A stretch of DNA of 64,000 nucleotides from Apodospora peruviana (Eukaryota; Ascomycota; Sordariomycetes; Sordariales; Lasiosphaeriaceae), in NCBI GenBank assembly GCA_033439685.1, contig JAUEDM010000005.1:620001-684000 (forward strand). The letters are read 5' to 3'. A program made the position numbers and the translations under genes. Shown in pieces: positions 43,616 to 55,178 of the stretch (the stretch's first letter is position 1; every line of letters starts with the position of its first letter). The notes under the pieces were generated by a model. That model did not search any database and was not told the origin of the DNA. It saw only the letters and a list, made by a program, of their open reading frames with translations.

Positions 43616-45088
43616 CTAAGAAAGGAACGCCCCCAGCAACACGGCCAAGCCAACGACCACGCTCATGGTCAGACTACCCGCCATCATCGCCCTCTCAGAC
43701 CCAGCCCCGGACTGAGCCGCCAGCGCATTGTTAACACCCTTCTCGACCGTCTCAGAGGCCACCGCACTCCCCGCCGGGCCCTCAGCCTTGAATGTCGACC
43801 CGATATCTCCCCACTTGATATTCGAGAACGTCACCGACACGTCCGGCTGCGTGGCCACAATCTGGGCGGGATCTCCCGCGGTAGCATTGCACGGCCCATT
43901 GTTACCCCCGTCCAGCCAGCTCATAAAGTCACCAGGAGAGTTCCAAATACTGAAAATCAGCACCATGCCCCTCGCCAAACTCCCACCCATGCCCTTCAGA
44001 CCGCCCAACCTGGTAAAGTCTTTCGCGTTGCGCGCCGCGCAGTAGTCTTGCGTGATGGTACCTTCAAAGCCTCCCGCCAGGTTCTGCACAGCCGTGTTGG
44101 TCGTCTCGGCAGTATTAGGGATGATCTTGCCGTTCTGGACGTACAGACGGCGGATCTCGACCAAGTCGCCGGTCGATGTATTGTCACTCGTAAGAAACTG
44201 CGTGACCACCGTGAACGGGCGGGTCGTGTCGATCGTCAACCCGGGACCGTAAAACTCCTTTGCGCCCAGGCCGAAAGAGTTGATCCCGCAGCCGTCCTTG
44301 TCGCAGACGCCGACCGTCTTGTTGCACTCGTCGCCGGCGCAGAGGAAGGACCCGACGCCCGAACAGGTGTGCGGCGTGTAGACTGTCGCCTGCGAGTTGG
44401 CCTCCCAGATGTCCATCTCATTGCAGCAAGACCCGGAGTTGTTCAAATTGGCCAAACCATTGATGAACGGCGGCGTCGTGAAGCACTGCGCGTCGCAGTA
44501 GCCAGTGCCGTACTGCGCGCCGGCCGGGTTGAGCTCGCTGCGGGAGCCCGACATGTCCATCTCAGAGAGATACAGGGCGCCGTTCATGCCGCAGCCCAAC
44601 TGCGACACGTCGACGTCGAAGCTTAGTTCTTGGTTTAGCAATTTCAGGGGTTCGTAGTTCATGTCGTCCTCGGCCAACAGGTAGAGACGCGGGCTGACGG
44701 AGCTAAACGCGCTGCCGTCGAAGAGGTATTGCCGCAACGTCAGGGCCGAGTTCTTGGTCATCACGCCGAGGCTGCTGTACTCAACGCCCTCGAGCACGCA
44801 GTTTTGCGCGCATGTGGCGGCGTCTGGGCAGAGCGTCGCGTTCAGCGGCATGGTTGCGCAGGGCACCGCCATGTTGTTGACGTCGTGGAACGGGCGCGAC
44901 AGCGAGTCTGTTACCAGCTTGGTTTGCTGCGTGACGCAGCCGCCTGCGGTTGTGCATATCTGCGTCTCTAGTTTGGGATGGACTTCGGGGATGGTGGTGC
45001 CGATTTTTTGAGCTGTAGCCGGTGGTGATGAGAGGGTGAGGGCAAGGAGGAGAGGAGGCAGCGCAGCTGCCAGTCTGGGAAACGCCAT
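43616..45088 (-). CDS. GH7 cellulase (endoglucanase-like), GPI-anchor type C-terminus, no CBM1
   Basis: An intronless frame of 490 residues. The signal peptide is hydrophobic (LAAALPPLLLALTLSSPPAT), and the mature protein starts near QKIGTTIPEVHPKL. GH7 landmarks are GGCVTQQTKLVTD, the paired cysteines of CAQNCVLEGVEYSSLGV, and AGAQYGTGYCDAQCF. The catalytic motif is EMDIWE (Glu224 nucleophile, Asp226, Glu229 acid/base). It is followed by YGPGLTIDTTRPFTVVTQFL, where the compact loop resembles endoglucanase rather than cellobiohydrolase members. It cleaves beta-1,4-glucan with retention. The C-terminus has no CBM1. Instead it has a small-residue site followed by a hydrophobic end (MSVVVGLAVLLGAFLS), typical of a GPI-anchor signal. 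The enzyme may therefore be tethered to the cell surface rather than free. Confidence 0.92.
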   Translation of the reverse strand: MAFPRLAAALPPLLLALTLSSPPATAQKIGTTIPEVHPKLETQICTTAGGCVTQQTKLVTDSLSRPFHDVNNMAVPCATMPLNATLCPDAATCAQNCVLEGVEYSSLGVMTKNSALTLRQYLFDGSAFSSVSPRLYLLAEDDMNYEPLKLLNQELSFDVDVSQLGCGMNGALYLSEMDMSGSRSELNPAGAQYGTGYCDAQCFTTPPFINGLANLNNSGSCCNEMDIWEANSQATVYTPHTCSGVGSFLCAGDECNKTVGVCDKDGCGINSFGLGAKEFYGPGLTIDTTRPFTVVTQFLTSDNTSTGDLVEIRRLYVQNGKIIPNTAETTNTAVQNLAGGFEGTITQDYCAARNAKDFTRLGGLKGMGGSLARGMVLIFSIWNSPGDFMSWLDGGNNGPCNATAGDPAQIVATQPDVSVTFSNIKWGDIGSTFKAEGPAGSAVASETVEKGVNNALAAQSGAGSERAMMAGSLTMSVVVGLAVLLGAFLS

Positions 45089-46217
45089 GATACCTGTCTA
45101 TGTATGCTGATGAGAGTAATAATGAGGGTATTTGTGATGAAGTTCAAGGAGCGACTTTTGTAGAAAGCTAGGCTAGAAAGGAGAGATAAAAGAGCGCGTA
45201 AATCATGACGAACGACCAGAAAACATCAGACGGGCTTTCCAAGTTCAGAAAGAGCGAGGACCACCATCTTAATACTTCCATCTGCACCCCATAGAAAACA
45301 CTCCCGGCAAAGTGAGGAAACATCTCTTGCGTCGTCGCATGATGGGATCTACCCACGAGTGTGTTACGCAAAAAAGGGAAGATGGTTCCGCTCTCCACAG
45401 CACCCCTTTCCGGGAATTTTTCCTGGCAGAGATGTTGGGGAGAATTCCACAATACTCGAGTAAACTGTACGACTTGGCCCTGTGTCAAGGGGTTATAAAT
45501 GGAGTCCGGGCAGGAAATCTCTTGTAGTATGAATCCCTCACTGATGTCAGTTGGTGTTTGTGATGACCGGGTTGGAGCTGCGCCAAGTGTGTGATGTCGT
45601 CTGAGGTTTTGAGATTTGGTGCCAGGCAGATATAGGCAGAATAGGGGGTTGGGTGGTGGAACGTGCAACAACGGTTGGAAGGTTAAATGGGTTGCTGCGT
45701 CGGATGCCGGAAGTGGACGGGAATCGGCAAGAAGCACCTGGTCGTCGATCATCTCATACTACGAAAAGGCCTTGGTGGACAAACTGAGATGCTGGATTTG
45801 AAACGAACTGGATGCTTGGAGTTAAAATGTGTGCAGACATGGAGATTTGTTTTGGTCGTCAGGATGATGGGAGTCTGGTGGTTGCAGTTATGGTGTATTC
45901 GAAAGCAATCCAAACACATATTGGTATTTTTGAGGTACCGTAGGCTATTGTAAATGCTGTGAGAAATCTTTCTTGGAAGGCATATGTTGAATGGAGAGGA
46001 TAGAGCGTACCAAAGTAAATAGAGTTGAATGTATTTAGGTATTTTCTATGACTGAGTTCTCATGGATTATGAATATGCCACGCAGCTGTTTCCTATCCAA
46101 CTTTGACTCCGATCCATTCCAAACTACATAGTTCCAGACCATGAAATCCGCCTCAAAGCGCTCAGTCCGATCCCAATAGTTCGCTTCACAATCCCAGACA
46201 GCTTTCCAATCCCCTCC
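45089..46217. other. intergenic, promoter of the GH7 gene
   Basis: No supported gene is seen. A minus-strand open frame at 45168-45752 lies in the expected promoter and leader of GH7 and has no domain. The rest is AT-rich. Confidence 0.4.
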
Positions 46218-47699
46218 TCATCCTTTTATTCCTTCCGAAGACTCTTCCTCCAAAACATCATACACCCTCCTCCACACCACCCTACCAGTCTTTGGTTCCA
46301 TAACCACTGCATAATGCGTCAACTCACAGGTAACATCGTTATGATTCAATAGCTCCAGCACATCTTCTCTCTTCACTCCTTCCCTGTTTCTTCTCCGCTT
46401 CTCTCGTCGTATCTTTCCGTCTTCCCACCTCTTTAACACCCCCGCCTTGCGCGTGGTTGACTCGGCGATGATCTCCTCCATGCCGATCATTTTGGTCTGG
46501 TGAGCAGCTGTTTCTTGCACATGCTCGGGGTGCCCTTCGTCTGCAACATCGTGGTTGGTCGTCACCAGGAACTCGTCCGAGGTCTGCATCGAGATGATGG
46601 CGCGGTTATCCATTTCTAGCGAGTAGACTCTATCCGGGGTGCAGAAGATCAGATAAGCCGCTGTGGAAGGGGATTTGGTCAAGAACGAGATGATGGCTTC
46701 GATGTTGATCTCCGGTGGCGATATGGGACTCGGGGCTGAGGAGGCAGGCTTTCTCTTCCTCAGCTTCCGTTTGTAAGGGTTCTCCGGCTCTGTCCCTGGC
46801 GGGCCTTGTGATATCGCCACCTCACCACCGCTGGTACCATCAGTACCAGTCATCTTCTCCATCTCCAGCCCTCCCCAAGATTTCCACCGCTTTATCTTCA
46901 TGTCCTGTCCCATCGTCACTTCACCAACCGGCGTCAACAAGTAATGCCTCAAAGTACTCGATATCGACGGCCGCCGCCCAAACACCACCATGACCTGATG
47001 CCACCGGAACCGCAAACTCTTCCACCATCCCAACCAACCGCTCCTATCATGCGTCGCGCGATGATTCAGACTCATGCTCAACCCGGGCCTCACACCCGTC
47101 AAGACACCCACATACCCGAAATACCCGACCGTCGTCGCAACCACCGGTCCGCCTTTTGTCCGTACGAAATCGAGCTCGACGACGAGATACCGCAGCGTAT
47201 CCATCCCCCAGTCCAGCGTGCGGAAATGAACCATATCGCCACCTTCATCAGCATTGCTGCCAACGCGCACACCGCCGGTCGTGCACCCCAGCAACAAATC
47301 AAGGAGGACATTGAACGCCACCAACAAGAAAAGCGGGATATTCGTTTCTCTCACGATTCCTTTCAATTCGGCCGTCTCTTCATCCGTGTAGACACGCCGC
47401 AGGGCGAAGCGCGCAAACGCCTTGATGCAGAAAGGTAGAAGCGGGTTGAGGAAATCGAAGGGTGTGATCATGTCTAGTAAATCGGAAAAAAGGGCATTGA
47501 TGTCGGCGTCTTCGATCGCTCCCGAGTCTCTCATGTGCCGCGCCACGTGGTCGTAGCGGTGCTCTGGCGGGACTGAAAGATCTACTGTGAAGCGGGGGGG
47601 TGTGTGGTTGGGGAATTGCTGCTGGAGCTGCTCAGGCTGATCGGGCGTTATTCCGGTAGTAGTTTCATTGTTTCGTTGTGGTGGAGGAGGAGGAGGCAT
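46218..47699 (-). CDS. acid ceramidase/NAAA-like N-terminal-nucleophile amidase
   Basis: An intronless frame of 493 residues. A Pro/Gln-rich leader of about 40 residues precedes a helical region (ALFSDLLDMITPFDFLNPLL). The family block is LLLGCTTGGVRVGS with the presumed nucleophile Cys139, then MVHFRTLDWGMDTLRYL and VVATTVGYFGYVGVLTGVRPG-LSMSLNHR, followed much later by DEFLVTTNHD. These segments match acid ceramidase and N-acylethanolamine acid amidase (linear amide C-N hydrolases). In those enzymes self-cleavage before Cys creates the active N-terminal nucleophile. Probable substrates are N-acyl amides or ceramide-type lipids. No clear signal peptide is present, so a cytosolic form is likely, unlike lysosomal animal enzymes. 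The C-terminal region is basic (RREKRRRNREG). Confidence 0.8.
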   Translation of the reverse strand: MPPPPPPQRNNETTTGITPDQPEQLQQQFPNHTPPRFTVDLSVPPEHRYDHVARHMRDSGAIEDADINALFSDLLDMITPFDFLNPLLPFCIKAFARFALRRVYTDEETAELKGIVRETNIPLFLLVAFNVLLDLLLGCTTGGVRVGSNADEGGDMVHFRTLDWGMDTLRYLVVELDFVRTKGGPVVATTVGYFGYVGVLTGVRPGLSMSLNHRATHDRSGWLGWWKSLRFRWHQVMVVFGRRPSISSTLRHYLLTPVGEVTMGQDMKIKRWKSWGGLEMEKMTGTDGTSGGEVAISQGPPGTEPENPYKRKLRKRKPASSAPSPISPPEINIEAIISFLTKSPSTAAYLIFCTPDRVYSLEMDNRAIISMQTSDEFLVTTNHDVADEGHPEHVQETAAHQTKMIGMEEIIAESTTRKAGVLKRWEDGKIRREKRRRNREGVKREDVLELLNHNDVTCELTHYAVVMEPKTGRVVWRRVYDVLEEESSEGIKG

Positions 47700-48668
47700 T
47701 TGGGCTGATTGGAGTCGTGATGTGGAACTCTGAGAAGGAAATATTTGGACCGGGGGGCCGTGGTGATGGCGATTGTGTGTTATATGCCTAAATAATACTA
47801 GGTTGTGAGTAATTGGCTGAGGAGAACAGTTTATTTGCCTTTCAGTTGGGATTTGGAGATAATTTATCGTTATGGACGTGAGAAGATTTCCTCAGTCCGA
47901 CCTGTTATGCGAGTCTTAAGAGAGGTCAATAGTGCTGGGGCATAGGAAAAGAGGTAAAGTCTTGAGGGAAGGCGTGAATGAAGGGAGAAAGGGAGCTGAA
48001 AGCCGCTGACTGGTGCCTAGCATCAAGTCCGAGGATGGGCTCCTGGCTTAACAGTTGTCCAAAATTCACGCACCAATCAGATCAAAGGGCATGTTATCAC
48101 CAGCCAGCCTGAACTTGATAGTGCTACAGGCCGTTACAGGTCACTAGAATTTACACTAGGGGACGACACATACTCTGTAAAAGGGACCGCCGAAATAATT
48201 TGCCTGCAACTCAGGGTGTAATTCCGTTGTGCCTACCGATCAGCTACTATTGCTAAGAGGCCGGGACACTTTCAGATTTAAACGCTCTCTATAACAGGAG
48301 TCTGGTCTTTGCTGCAAACCCCCGAAAAGAAAAAGAAAGACAAAAACGACAGCTACCTTAAACATGTTTCTGAAGAGGAGATGTAATTCCAAAGGCGGAA
48401 TGGAAGCCAACAATACATCAACAACAGCATTCGGTTATACTGCTTAAAGATACTTATCTGACTAAAGGCTAGATTCAAGCTAACTCTCCCATCAATATCA
48501 ATTCTCGCTTCGAGAGACACATCAGAATGCTCTGGAAAGAACGACGTTGAAAAGGGAGTATGGTAAAAGAGGAGGGGCATATTTGCCTTTATAATACATA
48601 TAATCATTCAATAAGTGGCGCGTCTTGCAGGAACAGACTGGCCAACGTCTTGGTTTGCAAAATTGTTG
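47700..48668. other. intergenic region
   Basis: Nearly 1 kb of mostly AT-rich sequence without a gene. It includes the promoter of the ceramidase-like gene at the left and the 3' flank of the orphan gene at the right. Confidence 0.4.
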
Positions 48669-49523
48669 TTATTTCCACAAGTCTCGGGGGAAATACGACT
48701 CTGCGAGTATATCGGCCGCCGTTCCGATCGCGAGGTGTGTGTTGGTCATTGAGCACGTTGTCTCTAGTACCCTGGCTAGTCCAGATAATTGGTCCGTCGC
48801 AAGGTGGCTGCTGTCCGGTGATGCCTGGTATGGCAGCAGCGGCGGCGGTGGCGAACCACTTGTGAGTTCAGAGAGCTCTTTGCCAATGGTGATAATCTCT
48901 TCGGCGATAGTGTACGCCTTTTCGGGTGACAAGCCTGAGGAGATCTGGTCGATAATAGTCGTCACCGCTGCTGCAATAACGCGCGCGAGTTCTGGTGCGT
49001 TGGCAGTCGGGGTGGCGAGCACGGCCATACCAAGGTGGGTGTACGCACGGAAAGTGTACTCGATCGCTGATGTCTTGCGATGAGTGATCGGTCCGAGGTT
49101 GCAATCGTGAACGAAAGCGCTCCGGACGTTAAGATAACTGGCAACGGCTGTTCTCGTTGCGTAGACATGGTAGGCGCAGATCCGGCTGGGCTTGCCTGCA
49201 TCGGGGACTGCTGCCATGGCGTTGACGACATTGATGATGTTCTCTGCCATATCTTTGGCAAAGCGGGTCTCGTCACTGCGCCTCGGTGGCTGGCCGCCAT
49301 GTAGGCACGAAATTGCTCGGGAGAGCGCAACCAGGCCCTGGGATATCGCGCTCGTGGTAGTATCGTTGTCGTCCAGTGCCGCGATACCCGTCGCCTTGAC
49401 GGCAGGGGACTCGGTATCAGCTTTCGGGCCGACTAGTTGGTTGACTGAGCGGCTGCTGCACCGTTCCCGGCTTGCTCGCAGCCAACCACGGAGTCGCTTC
49501 ATCTTTCCCTCTTTCTTGTCCAT
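48669..49523 (-). CDS. unrecognised intracellular helical protein
   Basis: An intronless frame of 284 residues from MDKKEGKMKRLRGWL. The first 20 residues are strongly basic. The body is helical with Ala/Thr/Ile-rich segments (ALSRAISCLHGG, DMAENIINVVNAMAAVP, TAVASYLNVRSAFVHD, LGMAVLATPTANAPELARVI). A late Pro-rich linker (GSPPPPLLPY) precedes a final helical piece. There is no signal peptide or clear membrane segment, and no motif I can name. The opposite strand also has open frames, so the coding call rests on sensible composition, length and lack of introns. It may be a lineage-restricted gene. Confidence 0.55.
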   Translation of the reverse strand: MDKKEGKMKRLRGWLRASRERCSSRSVNQLVGPKADTESPAVKATGIAALDDNDTTTSAISQGLVALSRAISCLHGGQPPRRSDETRFAKDMAENIINVVNAMAAVPDAGKPSRICAYHVYATRTAVASYLNVRSAFVHDCNLGPITHRKTSAIEYTFRAYTHLGMAVLATPTANAPELARVIAAAVTTIIDQISSGLSPEKAYTIAEEIITIGKELSELTSGSPPPPLLPYQASPDSSHLATDQLSGLARVLETTCSMTNTHLAIGTAADILAESYFPRDLWK

Positions 49524-50551
49524 TTTCTTGACTTGGAGATAGAGGCTTGATCGAGATGCTGCTGTTTGTCTTTGGATATGTACGAACGGATTCGACGATT
49601 TGAAGAAGTGTGTAAAGCAGCAGGACTGGAAAGTAAATGAGTGAAAGGTTTTAAACTCCTAAGTACCTAGCTATCAAGGTTCAGGGCAAAACTCTATGTC
49701 CTAAAGCATGATGTGAACCCAGATATTAGTCTGAAGGTAATCCGTATATGAGCCTTACTACCCGCATATGTTTTTCGACCTACCCAACGACCCTCCAACC
49801 AAGGAAGGTTTAGAACTAGATGTAGCTGTCTAACTTAACAGATCAGTCAGTACCCATCGCACAAAAACAGAGGTTACGTAAGCTCCCCAGCTCGAAATAA
49901 GAGCTCCGGGGACCCCCTTTCTTGCTCGCCCTCTCTGGATCAATACAACAGACTTTCTTCCGTCTTTTCAGCGCATTCCGGGCCCACTTATTTTGTGTCA
50001 CAGTACCTCATTCTCCCTTCATCATGATGCAGTGTTCAGCCCGCGGGCTTGTCTTGAAATATAGTTCAAATGCCTGCAAAAACCCAAGGGCTACTTAATG
50101 ACAACTGCCAGCCTAACGGCGATTCAAGACACCACCCAGTAATATGGCGTGATCTAAGTGACCATGGGCTCTTTGTTGATAATGAAACGATAGTCTGTTG
50201 CCGTAAATGTTAGCCTGGCAGAAATACAACCCCATGGCCGAGAGTGCTGCATCACTTGACTCAAGAGATCAGTCAGGATGCACTCTGCAACCTCCACGCT
50301 CACACGAAACCAACGGTACAACATATATGCTTTTGATCTGCTCGGAGAACTATCAGGTACCTGAGTTAACTCAACTCAGCTCAGTAAGTAGGTACCTGTT
50401 TGATCAACAGCTCGCTGCACATGTCCCGAAACCAACCATGAAAATTTCCTAGCAGATGCCGACAAGACTCCAAATGATTGACTCAAAATATTCCATCTAT
50501 AAGCACGTCTACAAATAAGCAAGCCCCATGCCAAACACACTAACCCAGATA
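49524..50551. other. intergenic region
   Basis: About 1 kb of AT-rich sequence without a gene. A TGACTCA (Gcn4/CPC1-type) string occurs at 50479-50485, downstream of the next minus-strand gene, so its relevance is doubtful. Confidence 0.4.
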
Positions 50552-52586
50552 TTACTCATCCTTGACGCCGGCAGCCCTGGTGCGGACAATCATGTCCTCC
50601 CGCTTCGGGCCGGTGCCGATCCAGGCAACGCGCACGCCGACATACTCCTCGATGAACTCGACGTAGGCGCGAGCCTGCTTGGGCAGGTCGTACTGTTGAA
50701 ACGTGGGTTAGAAAGCGTTGCTCGCAAAAATTCTTGCTGGTTATAGGAAGACTTACATAACTTCTCGCGGCTGTTGTCGGCTTCTGCCATCCCTCAAATT
50801 CCTTGTAGATGACTTCGAGATCCTCCAGAGAATTGAGATCTGCTGGGAAGTACTCGAGCTCCTCACCCGATTCCCGATCCTTGTACCCTATCGCAACCTT
50901 GATGGTCTTGAAGGTGTCCAGGACATCAAGCTTTGTAAGATTCAGAACGGTGTAGTGGTTGATGGCGGTCGAGTACTTGAGGACCACGAGATCTAGCCAG
51001 CCACATCTCCGCTTTCTGCCGGTGCTGACACCCCATTCGCGGCCTACAGATCCATCTATTAGCAAAACATCATGGGTCGGATATGACGAGTCTAGCTTAC
51101 CGATCTCTTGTAGCTTGGTTCCGGCTTCCTCGAGATCTTCCGTCTTGAAAGGGCCACCGCCTACTCTCGTCGTCTGTTGGACAATGTCAGCATCAGACCA
51201 AACCGCCGAGAAGAGTTTATGGGTTACTAACGTATGCCTTGACAACACCGACGACAGAGCTGAAAATAAACTCAATTAGAAATGGTTCTACCAGTAGGAG
51301 GGTCGGGGAGGACCTACTCGATCTTCTTGGGGTTGATCGCGAGACCGGTGAAAATTCCACCAAGGCCGGTGTTACTACTCGTGACGTAGGGATACGTTCC
51401 TGCAGTGTCCAGTGTTAGCTAACAGTCCTGTAGTCATGGAAAAAGCGCGTAGGCTTGCATACCGTAGTCGATGTCCAGCATGAGGGCGTTTGCACCCTCA
51501 ATCAGGATTTTGAAATCCTTGTCCTGGGCCTGCTTCATGTACTGCACGGCATCGACGCAATATTTGGCCAGCTTCGGGCGATACTCCTTAAAGCGCGCAA
51601 TCTCATCCTCGACATCGTACTGGAGGAGGTCACCGAATCGCTTCTTGTACCCAGAGGCGAGCTGGCGCAACTTCCGCTCAAAAACCTCCTCGTTGAAGAT
51701 TTCATGGACCCTGACTCCGCTTCTCTTTGAACTCGGACGTTAGAACAGAACAGCCAATGTGTGTGCAATCCATCCGGGAGATCCCTACCGCAGCCTTGGT
51801 GCTATATGATGGGCCAATGCCTCTTCCTGTGGTCCCGATTGCACGGGAGCCGAGCTCAACTTCTTCTAACCCGTCGACGGCGGCATGGAGATCGAAGTTG
51901 ACTTGACACCGGTCCGAGACGAGGATGCGATCGTGTACGTTGGTCAATCCCTTCTCTTCTAACTCGGCGAGCTCCTTGAAGAAGCTGGGGACGTGAAAGA
52001 CGACGCCGGAGCCGATCAGGTTCATGCAGTTCGGGTTGACGAGGCCGGAGGGCAGGAGATGGAAGCTGTAGGAGACGCCGTTCGCGACTGTCGCAATAAT
52101 CCCAAGTCAGAAGTGGTTATCAGCGAGACCAAGGGGCGCGAGTCTTTGATCTGTTTGCGACGTACCAATTGACTGCGACCATGTTGTCAGTGGGTGCCCT
52201 GTGGGATGATGACGGTCAAGAAAGAGTAAGCACTTACATGTCCGGCATTATGGCCACCGGCGGCTCTCGCGCAGAGCTGCGCCTTCGGGCAGAGTATGTC
52301 GGTGAGTTTGCCTAGACAGATGTCCCATTAGTACATGACAGATGCGTTCCAATTGGGAAAGCTGCAAGTTCGTTGACACCAGGGATTCGCATTCGCGATC
52401 GCAGGGAATGGTGCAACACCACGGTCGTGTTGTTGGTGTGCGCAAGTTGCGAGGGAGGAGGTACCTTTGCCTTCGTCGCTGCGGACAGAATAAGTGCGTC
52501 AGTGTCTTGTTCTCTGGGCATAATTATGCATGGGAACGGAGTAGCACAACTCACCCCCATTGCGACCCGAGAATGATGGTAGCCAT
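50552..52586 (-). CDS. ADE12: adenylosuccinate synthetase, 11 exons including a 7-nt microexon
   Basis: Exons on the minus strand: 52586-52555, 52478-52465, 52311-52238, 52172-52166, 52087-51789, 51724-51463, 51399-51318, 51259-51232, 51173-51101, 51043-50757 and 50692-50552. All ten introns are GT-AG. The sum is 1299 nt, or 432 residues, the usual fungal length. It catalyses IMP + Asp + GTP to adenylosuccinate in AMP synthesis, in the cytosol. Seen motifs are GSQWGDEGKGKLTD (GTP/catalytic), AGGHNAGHSIV, GTTGRGIGPSYSTKA (IMP), LIEGANALMLDID, YPYVTSSNTG, TTRVGGGPF, STGRKRRCGWLDLVV and AWIGTGP. The tiny exons are forced by protein continuity: 14 nt supplies DEGK, and 7 nt supplies most of SIV between NAGH and ANGV. 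Every join keeps phase. The start is the first ATG with MATIILGSQWG. Confidence 0.95.
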
Positions 52587-55178
52587 TTTGAATGCGGATT
52601 TCACAGCAGTCGAGTGTCGCGCGAGACAAAGTAGAACTTCAGAAATGCCGCGATAAAAAAATTGTGGTTGCCCCTCCAAACAGTCACCCCAAGCAGATTC
52701 TGAGTGCGGGGGAGGGGGCAGGCTGTGGTGGAACCCTGCGGCAATCAACCTGCGACCCCGCCAAATTACGCCATCGGGGCAGTTCGGGCCAGGGTCCATT
52801 TGCTTACTTAATGATATATCAAGACCTCTGATTGGTCAATATCGATCCGGTGTCTTGTGCGCCCAAACAAGATGGCATCCTTTCTTCCATTTTGCCGGTA
52901 ACTTCCTGTTCGCAACGAATCTCCATGAAAATCCCGGTCCCCTAAGTACACTGTATGCTACCAGGGAACCTAAAATATGCGTTTAAATTGAAATGAAATG
53001 CCAGGTTCTGTGCTCGCGCAGCAGTGTTCTCGTGTCCAGACAGTCATTGGAAGGTACTTGCACTAATAAGGTTTTAAACCCGGCAGAGGTGTATTTCTCT
53101 GAACCCGGAAATTCGGAATTGCTAAGTAAGGTACCTAGGTTCCGATTCCGGCAGTGTCTAATTGATACCTTACCTATTAATACTTGATTCTCAACGAAAG
53201 GCATCCTTCTTGCATCTTATTTCCCAGTTCCTCGGTTTGAGGAACTGCAGGACATGTGCATGTGCCCTGTCACCCGCCAAGTTTATTGAGTCGGCTTTGC
53301 AGTTGTTCGCGTCATTCTGATTTGGATCAGAATCGTGAGCTGTTGCTATTTACCTTACTTGCAGTCGCATCACCCACGAAGCAAACCATTACAGACTCGA
53401 GTTCGAGATGGTAAAACGCCGTTCGAATTCCATGCCATATTCTTAGTTCCTATCCAGAACTGGGAATATCGGCAGAACCTGAGCGCTTCTCTTACTATCC
53501 AGCAAGACGGGAGAAACAAAACGCTAGCAGCTTCGGAACTTCCGAATCGAAACCCGCCAAGATGAAGAGTTCATGTTCGAGGAAAGAGCAAGTAACCGCA
53601 GAAGTGGGCCAATCCACCTCGAGGCAGGTACACCAGGTTCTAGGTCTAGGATGGACTCCAGGAGACCTCCGACGCACCTGCACTTCTGGGAACCATTCTT
53701 TTACTTCTTTCCCGTTCCAGATTCATTGAATCAGGCAAGCCCTTGCTGTTTCTTCTTTGCCCCAAAGATTTTTAGATTCTCTTCTCACCTTATGAGTCTT
53801 TCTTCGGATCGATGAGATTGTCATTTCAAGACACTCAATATATAACCTGACTATCACAAGCAGTTTCCTCAGGTCTCATTAGATTACAACAGGTATCACA
53901 CTGCCTATCTCCCAATATGACAAAGACAGTGATATCAACTCGCATGGATAGTGGCGAGCAAGAGGGGAAATGCGGGAAGCAATGCACCATGCGAACTCAC
54001 AGATTCGTCCGAAAACAGAACTTCATTCGAGCAAGAAGCCACCCAGCTGCTGGTCGGTTGAACCCGAAGTGGCCTCGTGATTGGCAGTATACGGCTTGTT
54101 TGTCACCTGGCTAGGCGGCAATGTCTTGACCGAAGTTGACAGATTGAAAACGGGAGGGTTGCGACCAGTGTGAATGTGACTGGTATCAAGTCAGAATTGT
54201 GGCGGGGTGTCTCACGAGGAACTTGTTCAGGCAACCAACCAGTCTCTTTTCGATGCCGCCTGATTGGTACACCTGCTCCTATTCTATCCTGTTGGACGCA
54301 ACTTGTCCTTGATGACGACGGGCCAGGGCGATCGGCCAGATTCAGGGACGGAATCGTTATCTCTCTGGGACTTATGTGGGACCCTCCTGTTGGTTGGAAG
54401 TGTTTGACGAGTCTCGTTGAGTTGGGACCTGCCAAGTTCCAAGTTGCATCCACCCACCCACACATTTGAGTCTTGACCCGCGCGATTCACTTCATTAATG
54501 CACCTCTTCGGACGATTGCGCAGCCCCGGCAAGATAGCACTACGAGGTGCTGCTTTTTGAAAGGGTGAACAAACTTCAGCCTTAATTAATATACGTCGGC
54601 TCAAGGGTGCTCAGCCATTCCCTCGTCGTCGTCAATTTCCCTCACCGAAGAGACCAATACCTCAGTGGTTCGCATCTAGGTATCTGTTTGTTGGGCGCAT
54701 CAAGTCACCCCCCACCGGAAGACGTGGGACATGATTGACCTGTCGTTTTTGATTCGGGTTTGCTCAGCCTATCGGCGCTTGATCTGAGTGAGTGAAACTA
54801 AACCTAGTGTGGCAGCCATGCCATCATCATCAATCACAGCACAGCAACAGCAGCTGAAGGCCAACACAATGCGGGCCGAGGATTGGCTCCCCCAAGGGCT
54901 GGACAGGCTCAGCCAAGTTTGCCTGCACCGCACATCATCTATGGAAAACAAGGCGGCCTCACACCCGTCACCGTGACGCTTGTCTCGCAGCCCTGACGTC
55001 GGCACATGCCCTGATGCTCCCGGTATCGAGGTAGTTAAAAAGACAGCGACCACCGCATCACCGGCTCGCATTCTCCTCGTCCCTTTGGTCTCTCGCCTGA
55101 ACAACCAGACCCCTTACAGTTAGCTCACACATGCCTATCTCTCGCGCACTCGTCCGCATACCAACAAACACAACAAAA
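52587..55178. other. long intergenic region without a recognised gene
   Basis: About 2.6 kb. Short open frames occur on both strands but lack domains or splice continuity. The last 130 bases are a CA-rich leader before the metallopeptidase, where an in-frame upstream ATG occurs at 55131. No repeats or RNA genes were recognised. Confidence 0.45.

Noticed and set aside
45168..45752. 194-codon minus-strand open frame upstream of the GH7 gene
   Set aside because: It sits where the GH7 promoter and leader should be, has no domain or signal, and its composition is unlike the neighbouring genes.
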